Positions 8,754 through 14,876 of a stretch of 35,761 nucleotides of DNA are shown here, piece after piece. Origin of the DNA: Microcaldota archaeon (GTDB taxonomy: Archaea > Micrarchaeota > Micrarchaeia > Micrarchaeales > CABMGC01); assembly GCA_021797745.1 (NCBI GenBank), contig JAJZZD010000008.1, positions 1-35,761 on the forward strand, read 5' to 3'. The notes beneath the pieces are model-generated. The model worked only from the letters and a program-made list of their open reading frames with translations, was not told the origin of the DNA and ran no database searches. The position numbers were made by a program, and so were the translations under genes. How positions within the stretch are numbered: position 1 is the stretch's first letter; each line of letters opens with the position of its first letter.

Positions 8754-9149
8754 TTAGCCGGCAACAAAATGAGGGACTATGAATATCGCAACAAGCAGGT
8801 CGATGAGCACGATAAGAGTTATTGCAAAAAATAGCCTGTTGCCTTCACGCAGAAACGCCAATACTGAAATCAAAACCCTGAAAACAGGAGTGGTAATCAG
8901 CACGATTAACCCTAAAAGTATGAATGATATCCCATTCAGATTCGCAATGCCAGAAAAAATCTCAGAAATTGAGTATGTATGCGTATTTACCTGCGAGTTT
9001 GAAGCAGACAGCTGGCTTAGGCTTAAACCGCTTGCGCCGTTATAGTAAAAAACAAGAAATGCGCCGAACAGAACAAGGGCTGCGCTCAGCAAAATGCCGG
9101 CTTTTAGGCTGTAAGCCACTGCATCGTTGAAGTCAATGTGTTTCGTCAT
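8754..9149 (-). CDS. DUF1634 family membrane protein
   Basis: This 131-residue protein has three predicted transmembrane helices: about 15-36 (LKAGILLSAALVLFGAFLVFY), 70-90 (LNGISFILLGLIVLITTPVF) and 108-127 (FFAITLIVLIDLLVAIFIV). The pattern and the internal FRxLIxxLAFLRExNRLF segment match DUF1634. Genes of this family are commonly next to TSUP (TauE/SafE) permeases, and here the ATG overlaps the TSUP stop codon by four bases (ATGA), so the two are translated together. It is presumably an accessory subunit of the transporter; the biochemical role is unknown. Confidence 0.85.
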   Translation of the reverse strand: MTKHIDFNDAVAYSLKAGILLSAALVLFGAFLVFYYNGASGLSLSQLSASNSQVNTHTYSISEIFSGIANLNGISFILLGLIVLITTPVFRVLISVLAFLREGNRLFFAITLIVLIDLLVAIFIVPHFVAG

Positions 9150-10000
9150 GCAACACCTAATCCTCTGAGTACCATTTCAAGCGCAACAACTGCAAGCACA
9201 ACAAGGAAAAACATCCTGATTTTTCTGCTGGCTGATTTCTCAAGCAATTTAGAGCCTGCGAAAGCGCCCATCAATACGCCAACAACTATCGGTGCGGCAA
9301 GGAACGGCTGTATGTAGCCGAATGACCAGTAGATTGCGCTTCCGGCAGCAGCCGTTACGCCTATCATGAAGTCGCTCGTCGCAGTTGTAACCTTCATCGG
9401 CAGCTTCATTCCCCAGTCCATGCCTATGACCTTCAGCACGCCAGACCCTATCCCCAAAAGCCCAGATATTATTCCTGCAAAACCCATTACTATTTCTCCA
9501 AGCCACCATCGGTATCCGGAATAATGCACTGTCTTTCGCGAAGCTTCGTCATAATACGAACCGCTTAACTGGAACGTTTTTGTAGTCCAGTCTCTGTTCT
9601 GCGGCTTTAGCCTATTTTTTTTGAACTGCATCAACGCAGGATACAGCGACAGCAACAACACTATACCGAATATTATGAAAATCAACGAACCTAGTCCATG
9701 GGCGTATATAAGCCCTGCAACCAAAGCTCCTGCAATTGCGCCCAGCGTAGTGGCTATTTCCAAGGACATGCCTATTTTTATGTTGCTAAGCCTGTCTTTC
9801 ACGTACGAGCTAGCTGCACCGCTTGACGTTGCTATAGTTGCGATGAGGCTAGCGCCTGCGGCATACTGTATTGGCACGCCAAATAGAATTGTGAGAGCAG
9901 GGATAAGCAGAACGCCGCCGCCCAATCCGCTCACGGCTCCTACGGCGCCGGCGAAACAGCCGGTAATTAGAATCAGGATGAAATACAGTATCGGCAACAC
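9146..10000 (-). CDS. TSUP (TauE/SafE) family anion permease
   Basis: This 284-residue polytopic membrane protein has about eight hydrophobic helices. The characteristic N-terminal glycine-rich first half-repeat is present (GAVGAVSGLGGGVLLIPAL), and the second repeat has GISGLLGIGSGVLKV. TSUP proteins export or import sulfite, sulfoacetate, thiosulfate or similar organosulfur anions; the substrate cannot be read from the sequence. Translation starts at GTG (10000-9998), with a TATA-like box near 10030-10042 on the minus strand and a leader of about 10 nt. It overlaps the downstream DUF1634 gene by four bases. The RNase P RNA lies immediately upstream on the same strand. Confidence 0.92.
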   Translation of the reverse strand: MLPILYFILILITGCFAGAVGAVSGLGGGVLLIPALTILFGVPIQYAAGASLIATIATSSGAASSYVKDRLSNIKIGMSLEIATTLGAIAGALVAGLIYAHGLGSLIFIIFGIVLLLSLYPALMQFKKNRLKPQNRDWTTKTFQLSGSYYDEASRKTVHYSGYRWWLGEIVMGFAGIISGLLGIGSGVLKVIGMDWGMKLPMKVTTATSDFMIGVTAAAGSAIYWSFGYIQPFLAAPIVVGVLMGAFAGSKLLEKSASRKIRMFFLVVLAVVALEMVLRGLGVA

Positions 10001-10056
10001 TGAATTACCAGAATTAATTGGATCAATCAGATGATAAATACATTAGATGAAAATAT

Positions 10057-10294
10057 AGTGGTGTGCCGTAGCCTCCCTTCTGTTTTAGGCGACATTCGAC
10101 TAAGCTGCTTTTTGCATTGCATACCCACAGCGCGCGCATCGGCACGTTTCATGTGCACCGCAACGCTCGTCTTGTCACAGCTTCATGTTGCGCAGCACTT
10201 CGTTTCTGCTCCGAATCAGGCCTTAAGCCACACGCGCTTCTAGTATGGGGAGAGCTTCCTCAGTCATAAGACCGTAAGCCGCCCGCACACCACT
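10057..10294 (-). ncRNA. rnpB: RNase P RNA, small archaeal form
   Basis: The roughly 300-bp gap holds a structured RNA on the minus strand that I identify as the catalytic RNA of RNase P, which matures tRNA 5-prime ends. A 10-bp P1 helix closes it (AGTGGTGTGC with GCACACCACT). CR-I appears as CTGAGGAAGCTCTCCCC near the 5-prime end, and CR-V as AACAGAAGGGAGGCTACGG just before P1 closes. These two pair as helix P4, AGC-(T)-CTCCC with GGGAG-GCT, including the conserved bulged U. AGCAGAAACGA fits the CR-II/III region. At about 238 nt it is shorter than typical archaeal forms of about 300 nt. The neighbouring L7Ae protein is a known archaeal RNase P component. Confidence 0.85.
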
Positions 10295-10302
10295 GGCAAA
10301 TA

Positions 10303-11640
10303 TCACGTATTGGCTGTATTTAATGCTATCTTTAATCTGCGAGGATGAGATTGCACTGGCGGCATTTGCGGCATTGAACTAAAGTCTATTTTACCGTTGC
10401 GCACTACGCTAGTCATAGTGCGTTTAGGTCCAGCCGCTGTATAATTTTCCGTTGAATTTGCTGAAGGTCGATATAAACCTTCTAAAACAGATAAAACGTT
10501 AACGGCGCATGATGAAAAATTTATTTCAGGTTTAGACACCTGCACGTCTGCAGAGCTTACGTTAGCATAAGGGCTGGCTACTGTGTCTTTAACATGAACG
10601 AGGTAATCTTCGCCACCTACATTTACAGTTGAGAAATTATTAGGATAAATCTCAACCATCTTGCTAAAGCCATTTTGAGAGACGTTCAGTATTGCAGGAT
10701 AAAAATTGCTCTGCGAAGGACCTACATTCTGCAGCTGCACAGTGAATTTTCCGTGGCTAGCGTTTTGGCCTGCTTGCAATGTTGCCCAAGGCCGCGGCTG
10801 CAACTTGGTTACATTAGTTGCATTTACAAACGTTGCATTTACAAACTGCAGAACCGCCCATTTACTGCCCAAAACGCCCGATATAGTTTCTAGAACATGG
10901 ACACCAATACTGTGATTATTTGCAGTGAATATGGCATAATTAGGAGGTGTTACATTTATCGTATTAAACGGCACGCCATTGTATGAAAGAAGAAGTTGCG
11001 CTTCTCCATTCCGATATCCGATATCTGACAGCTGCGCGGAATAACCATTTCCATAGCTTAAATTTCTGCCTAATTCTACTAACTTATAAGGAGTGACGTT
11101 TGTTCCGTTGAGCTCTAGCTGCAAATACGCGGCTTCTGTGTGTCCGTGCAAACCAAATAAAATCGCCCCTGAGTTAAGTCCGAATTTAGTGCTGCCTATG
11201 CGGATATTCATTGAACTATTCGGCGTCGCTAAGTCAGTTATGACTTCGCTATTCATTGAACTATTCGGCGTCGCTAAGTCAGTTATGACTTTGCTGCCTC
11301 CGATTTTAACTATGGCAGCAGCATCAGGTACACCGAGGCCAGGTAGTTTCACGGTTAGATTTCCAGCGCTCCGATTTTGACCAACTTTTAGTACGAACAG
11401 TGGTGTCACAGGAATTTCGTGTGGCTGGCACGCATTGATGACAGATTGAATTAATAATGGCAAATGTGGCAAATTGGCCAACCCTGTATTAGTTTGCTCT
11501 AATGTCAGGTGTGTCAAAGATGGTTTTTTTCCAGGGTTTGCTGCAAACGGAATGCCAAACCCCAATACCACAACCGCAACTGCGATTGCTGCAGGTCTCT
11601 TTACGCGGTTTAACCATTTGATATATTTGTTCATGTTCAT
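10303..11640 (-). CDS. surface protein with three repeated beta-domains
   Basis: This 445-residue secreted protein has a basic N-terminus, one hydrophobic segment (AAIAVAVVVLGFGIPFAA, residues 17-34) and a long extracellular part with many N-x-S/T sequons. I see three diverged domains of about 90 residues. Each opens with a motif like K/T-LxxGQNxSxGxxxVxLxxxG: LKVGQNRSAGNLTVKL near 84, LVELGRNLSYGNGYSAQL near 187, and LQAGQNASHGKFTVQL near 288. Two in-frame tandem duplications are present: a 15-residue unit in domain 1 (VITDLATPNSSMN-containing) and FVNAT twice at the end of domain 2. A TATA box (11669-11679) is about 34 bp before the ATG. The function is unknown; a glycosylated S-layer-like or adhesive protein is a guess. 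Confidence 0.75.
   Translation of the reverse strand: MNMNKYIKWLNRVKRPAAIAVAVVVLGFGIPFAANPGKKPSLTHLTLEQTNTGLANLPHLPLLIQSVINACQPHEIPVTPLFVLKVGQNRSAGNLTVKLPGLGVPDAAAIVKIGGSKVITDLATPNSSMNSEVITDLATPNSSMNIRIGSTKFGLNSGAILFGLHGHTEAAYLQLELNGTNVTPYKLVELGRNLSYGNGYSAQLSDIGYRNGEAQLLLSYNGVPFNTINVTPPNYAIFTANNHSIGVHVLETISGVLGSKWAVLQFVNATFVNATNVTKLQPRPWATLQAGQNASHGKFTVQLQNVGPSQSNFYPAILNVSQNGFSKMVEIYPNNFSTVNVGGEDYLVHVKDTVASPYANVSSADVQVSKPEINFSSCAVNVLSVLEGLYRPSANSTENYTAAGPKRTMTSVVRNGKIDFSSMPQMPPVQSHPRRLKIALNTANT
10313..10327 (-). promoter_or_regulatory. TATA box of the RNase P RNA
   Basis: The minus strand has GCATTAAATACAG centred about 26 bp before position 10294, the predicted first base of the P1 helix. 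It lies inside the last codons of the upstream surface-protein gene. Confidence 0.65.
10817..10846. repeat. perfect 15-bp in-frame tandem duplication
   Basis: The unit gttgcatttacaaac occurs twice in a row (10817-10831, 10832-10846) inside the surface-protein gene and encodes FVNAT twice, adding one N-glycosylation sequon. Confidence 0.9.
11206..11295. repeat. 45-bp in-frame tandem duplication, 44/45 identical
   Basis: Positions 11206-11250 and 11251-11295 match except for one C/T difference near the end of the unit. The duplication adds 15 residues to the first extracellular domain of the surface protein and doubles an NSS sequon. Aligned with the third domain, the protein is contiguous if one copy is removed. 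Confidence 0.95.
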
Positions 11641-11923
11641 TTTTATGCCAAAAATATTGAATTTACTCCTTATTTAAGCATTGCTGTAATTTTAGCCGTG
11701 TGCACTGTCCCGGAATAAGTATCTCTCGTCAAATCAATTAGTCTTACCAGCAATTTAGCCACAACGAGAAAACTCAATAATCGTAAATTGAGGATGCGAC
11801 ACAGATGGCAACAATATACTGAGAATTCGAAGCGGCTGCCCGGGATTACAGTATACAGACGTTTGGCTAGGCTTCAAGTAATTTGGGCGTACCGAAACAA
11901 GTAAATCCAACGTATGCCTTTAT
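11641..11923. other. intergenic region with possible orphan promoter and stem-loop
   Basis: This gap of about 280 bp has no convincing ORF. At the right end the minus strand has CTATAAATA (about 11919-11929), overlapping the stop of the small membrane protein and facing into the gap. About 25-45 bp beyond it is an imperfect stem, TTGAAGC (11871-11877) with GCTTCGA around 11827-11833, with some inner pairing. This could be an unidentified small RNA on the minus strand, but I find no box C/D or ACA signature. The left end carries the TATA box of the surface-protein gene. Confidence 0.3.
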
Positions 11924-12193
11924 TTATAGATAAATTCCTGCAATTGTCAATATGCCTATTATGACTAGTATCCAGCCTATTATGCTCAGTACGTTCTTAG
12001 CAATTCTCGCGGCTATCAGAACTATTATTCCTATTACTAGAAAAGCGTATGGCCCGAGCATCCCGAACAGACCATTTATGATGCTGCTAAGCGTGCTGGC
12101 TCCGCCTGCGACTGTGCTTCCTACCTGAGTTACGTTTGTCAGAGCCTGCACCAGTATTGCCAGCGTCTTATCACATGACAAATGCGCACGCAA
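11924..12193 (-). CDS. small membrane protein, two transmembrane helices
   Basis: The open frame of 89 residues contains two hydrophobic helices: LGPYAFLVIGIIVLIAARIA and VLSIIGWILVIIGILTIAGIYL. The C-terminus ends inside the membrane segment. The frame can be opened at TTG 12193, but a strong TATA box (minus strand CCTTTATATAAATT, 12192-12205) overlaps that codon and predicts transcription from about 12172. The real start is therefore probably GTG at 12151, giving a protein of about 75 residues beginning with QALTNVTQVG after the start. The family is unrecognised. It is downstream of the histone gene on the same strand but has its own promoter. Confidence 0.6.
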   Translation of the reverse strand: MRAHLSCDKTLAILVQALTNVTQVGSTVAGGASTLSSIINGLFGMLGPYAFLVIGIIVLIAARIAKNVLSIIGWILVIIGILTIAGIYL

Positions 12194-12216
12194 TTTATAT
12201 AAAGGTTAATACCGCA

Positions 12217-12411
12217 TCATCTTGCTAGCTCGACGTCTCTCCTCTTTATCGTCTTCCTTTTGGCATGCCTTGCCAGAGCCACTGCTTTTTTGGCCATCGC
12301 GTATGCTATTTTATTCATGTAGTCTGCCAACGCCTCGGCTGCGTCGTCGCCCACGCGCTCCGCACCTGCATCGATAAGTATCTTCTTTGCGGCCTGCTTT
12401 GCAATCGACAT
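12217..12411 (-). CDS. archaeal histone (HMf-like)
   Basis: A 64-residue histone-fold protein starting MSIAKQAAKKILIDAGAERV. It has the three-helix histone fold with the diagnostic DAGAERVGDDA and ARHAKRKTIKRRDVELA blocks, the latter carrying the R/K-T DNA-contact loop and the R-D pair. It forms dimers and multimers that wrap DNA. The frame could be extended seven codons upstream (MYYNYVS), but the shorter start fits the family and is about 28 bp from a TATA-like TTTTTTAAGC. It ends in ELAR without the C-terminal extra residues of HMfB. It is divergently transcribed from a GNAT gene, with only 35 bp between the start codons. Confidence 0.93.
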   Translation of the reverse strand: MSIAKQAAKKILIDAGAERVGDDAAEALADYMNKIAYAMAKKAVALARHAKRKTIKRRDVELAR

Positions 12412-12419
12412 AGAAACAT

Positions 12420-12446
12420 AGTTATAATACATAAAGCTTAAAAAAG
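12420..12446. promoter_or_regulatory. overlapping divergent promoters, histone and GNAT genes
   Basis: Within 35 bp between the two start codons there are two TATA-like runs. agttataatac (about 12420-12430) suits the + strand GNAT gene at 12447. The run read as TTTTTTAAGC on the minus strand (about 12436-12445) suits the histone ATG at 12411. Each TATA box lies in the other gene's initial transcribed or upstream region, so the two transcripts may compete. Confidence 0.45.
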
Positions 12447-12953
12447 ATGGACGATGATTCGATGCTCCTGAGAAACATTGAAGGTCAGGATTTTGACTCG
12501 CTGTATGATTTGGTATCTAGCGTTTACGACGATTCGCGCGATGCGATGTTCTTCAAAAGCAAACCTGGCAAAGACGAAATAATGAGCCTGCTCGCGATTA
12601 AGCTTGACGCTGTTTCAAAAAAAGCGGCAATCGACATTGTAGCCATTGACAAAGAAAACGGAAACGCGTTAGTAGGCGAATGTGAGATAGTGCCGAGAGG
12701 CGGCGGTGAGGGTGCTGTAGGAATAATATTACGCAGGGATTACCGCAACAGGTCAATTGGCAGTCTCATGCTGAAAGAAAGCGAGTACATGGCGCAAATC
12801 ATTGGCATGTCACGCTTTATCGCTGAGGTACGCGCCACAAATGCAAGCGCAATATACTTTTTTCTTAAGAATGGCTTCGCTGCTGAAAAAATGGAAGGAA
12901 AGAGGATAATTTTCAAGTTTGAGCCTGAAAGAAAAGGAAATAAAGCAAAGTAA
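12447..12953 (+). CDS. GNAT family N-acetyltransferase
   Basis: This 168-residue protein has a GNAT fold that transfers an acetyl group from acetyl-CoA to an amine. Motif A, the pyrophosphate-binding loop, is GIILRRDYRNRSIGSLML (about residues 92-109, R-x-x-x-x-I-G/A pattern). The following strand-helix is FIAEVRATNASAIYFFLKNGF, the usual N-x-x-A-x-x-x-Y-x-x-x-G-F motif B. The N-terminal half carries the substrate side. The substrate cannot be inferred; histone or other protein acetylation is tempting given the divergent histone neighbour, but this is speculation. The start ATG follows the TATA-like run directly, so the leader is minimal. Confidence 0.88.
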   Translation: MDDDSMLLRNIEGQDFDSLYDLVSSVYDDSRDAMFFKSKPGKDEIMSLLAIKLDAVSKKAAIDIVAIDKENGNALVGECEIVPRGGGEGAVGIILRRDYRNRSIGSLMLKESEYMAQIIGMSRFIAEVRATNASAIYFFLKNGFAAEKMEGKRIIFKFEPERKGNKAK

Positions 12954-12968
12954 TGTCTGCGGCATTCT

Positions 12969-13595
12969 CTACTTCTGTGCATTAGGTTCGTTGTACGTCA
13001 ATACATAGGTACCATTCTGCTGCTGCAGAACCACATATACCGAGTAGTTGGCGGTGCTTGCCGAATATCTTACTAGCCAAACATTCTGATAGGTCTGGTT
13101 GTAGACTTTAAAGCTCTTAAGGAAATTCGCAGAAACGTTCATGTTGCTGTAGCCGTAGGTGTTGATGAACCTGCTGACATTACTTATGCCAAGCTCATAG
13201 CTTCGCACTATCGCAGCAGGGAACGAGGAAATTAGGAAACTCTGGCTGCTGTTGAATCCGGATATCTGGCAGTTGTTTACATAAGTGTTTTGCACGCGGT
13301 ACACGAAGCCGTATTGAGGGTAGTTGAATACATAGGCATAATACGACGGGCATGGAGTCGTGGCGTTGAATATCACAGACATGACTATGTTCCACCCGCC
13401 CGAGCTTGAGTTCGTTACGTTTGTAACGTTGAGCAGTGCATTAGGGCTTGATTTCAGTATGTCCTGCTTTACGAGGCTTATCGCCTGGCTCTCAGTGAGA
13501 GTGCTCGAGAAGACATGCTTGAACAGATAGTAAGCTGCCGAAAACACAACTATAATAATCACTGCGGCAACCAAGGTTTTTGAGAGAAGTTCCAT
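12969..13595 (-). CDS. membrane-anchored extracellular protein, unknown family
   Basis: This 208-residue protein has an N-terminal helix (LVAAVIIIVVFSAAYYLFKHVF, residues 8-29) acting as a signal anchor. A single extracellular domain follows, rich in Tyr, Asn, Ser and Val with about twelve N-x-S/T sequons and two cysteines (CPSYYAYVF, NNCQISGF) that could form a disulfide. It resembles in style the other glycosylated surface proteins of this window but shows no recognised domain. A TATA-like GTTTTTTAAATTC (13614-13628, minus strand) is about 25 bp before the ATG, so the transcript is probably leaderless. It converges on the GNAT gene. Confidence 0.72.
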   Translation of the reverse strand: MELLSKTLVAAVIIIVVFSAAYYLFKHVFSSTLTESQAISLVKQDILKSSPNALLNVTNVTNSSSGGWNIVMSVIFNATTPCPSYYAYVFNYPQYGFVYRVQNTYVNNCQISGFNSSQSFLISSFPAAIVRSYELGISNVSRFINTYGYSNMNVSANFLKSFKVYNQTYQNVWLVRYSASTANYSVYVVLQQQNGTYVLTYNEPNAQK

Positions 13596-13641
13596 AAGTT
13601 TAATAGATTGACAGAATTTAAAAAACAGTAGTTTACAGTCG

Positions 13642-14817
13642 CTATGTCGAGCTGGCCTTGGCCTGCTCTTTGCTGCAGCTTTTGAGCGACTTTGACACCA
13701 CAGAATCTATTTTTATCGCACTGTCTAGCTTTTCTATTTCTTCAGCGCCCACGTTCAGCTTCGGGCTTTTTGCATTCAAGCTGCATACGTCACGATATTT
13801 TTCTATTGACAGGTCATACGTTCCTATTTTTTTGGCGAGTGATATTATCTCTTCCTTGTCGCATCCTATAAGGGGCCTGAGCACAGGATATCTTACTCCC
13901 TGCTCCTCTGCGCATATGTTCTCGGCAGTTTGCGAGGCTACCTGCCCGAGGCTCTCGCCTGTAAAGATAACCTTTGCATGTTCAATATCTGCTATCTTCT
14001 CCGCAAGCTTAAGCATGAAGTGCTTGAGGAGAACCAGCGCACAGCTTCCGCTCCTGGCCTTAGTGCTTGCAAGGTCGAAGATATGTGATGGCACGTAGTA
14101 TATTTTTGAATAAGGATAAAATTCAGAGAGCGCAGAAAGTATCTTTGGCGCTTTGGTGCTGTTTATTTCTGCAGCGTTTGCAAATGCATGCAGATGCACG
14201 TAAACAGGCGTCATGCCTCTTTTCATTGCATACCATGCAGCAACAGGAGAATCTATGCCAAAAGACAGCAGAACTATGCATTTGCCTCCAACGCCTGTCG
14301 GCACACCGCCTGCCCCCTTCAGCTTATCCATGTAAACAAATGCGCATTCCTTTGTGACGTTTATGTATATCTCCTTGTCGTATTCTGAAAGCCTCGGCTC
14401 TATTTTTATCTTTTCCAGTTCCTTTGCCAGGCTTTTCACTATATCAGCAGAATTGAATGCGAGCTGCTTGTACGACCTGTGCGCACTTATCTTGGCGCTT
14501 TTAGCTCCAGCATTCTTTAGCAACCTTGCCGAAAGTCTGCATATGTGTCGAACGTCTGGCTTTGTCACATACGCAATTTCATAGTTGCTTATCCCGAAAG
14601 TCTTCCCAATTTTGCCTGAGATTCTCTCTACGTTTGATTTGGAATTCAGTCTTATGAGAAATCTGTCGTACTGTTTCTGCAACTCTGCGTTTTCGCCGAG
14701 CATCTTTTCACGCAGATTTTTGTACAGCTTGCTTATGTACATGTTCCTGTTTCCGCCTTTGAGCCAGAGCTCGCCGAAATGAATAAGGATAAGCTTCTCG
14801 TTTTCAGTAAATTCCAT
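13642..14817 (-). CDS. thiI: tRNA 4-thiouridine synthetase ThiI
   Basis: This 391-residue enzyme adenylates U8 of tRNA and replaces its oxygen with sulfur; some members also serve thiazole synthesis. The order is an N-terminal ferredoxin-like domain, a THUMP domain (about 60-160) and a PP-loop ATPase domain. The PP-loop reads SFGIDSPVAAW where the family usually has SGGIDSPVA, so a conserved Gly is Phe. RPLIGCDKEEI and DVCSLNAKSPK are typical downstream motifs. There is no rhodanese domain, as usual in archaea. I start at MEFTENEKL (14817); the frame is open a further 21 codons into the adjacent transposon. The IS200/IS605 element ends about 10 bp before this ATG, cutting the gene from its likely promoter at 16505-16515. 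Confidence 0.93.
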   Translation of the reverse strand: MEFTENEKLILIHFGELWLKGGNRNMYISKLYKNLREKMLGENAELQKQYDRFLIRLNSKSNVERISGKIGKTFGISNYEIAYVTKPDVRHICRLSARLLKNAGAKSAKISAHRSYKQLAFNSADIVKSLAKELEKIKIEPRLSEYDKEIYINVTKECAFVYMDKLKGAGGVPTGVGGKCIVLLSFGIDSPVAAWYAMKRGMTPVYVHLHAFANAAEINSTKAPKILSALSEFYPYSKIYYVPSHIFDLASTKARSGSCALVLLKHFMLKLAEKIADIEHAKVIFTGESLGQVASQTAENICAEEQGVRYPVLRPLIGCDKEEIISLAKKIGTYDLSIEKYRDVCSLNAKSPKLNVGAEEIEKLDSAIKIDSVVSKSLKSCSKEQAKASST

Positions 14818-14836
14818 CCTAATCAAGTGACATACT

Positions 14837-14857
14837 CCCACCCCTGAAGGGTGTGGG
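14837..14857 (-). repeat. right-end subterminal hairpin of IS copy 1
   Basis: On the element strand, CCCAC-A-CCC pairs with GGG-GTGGG around a TTCA loop, an 8-bp stem with one bulged A. The same hairpin occurs in copy 2 at 17883-17903. It is the expected TnpA recognition structure and lies just past the tnpB stop, inside the probable guide-RNA region. Confidence 0.8.
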
Positions 14858-14876
14858 CTTCTTCGTTCCTTGATAG

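Noticed and set aside
10031-10243. A 70-codon open frame on the plus strand.
   Set aside because: It is antisense to the RNase P RNA and overlaps the TSUP promoter; Cys/His-rich content follows from the RNA sequence.
11820-11880. An H/ACA or box C/D guide RNA.
   Set aside because: The stem lacks an ACA box at the correct distance, and no C and D boxes frame a guide.
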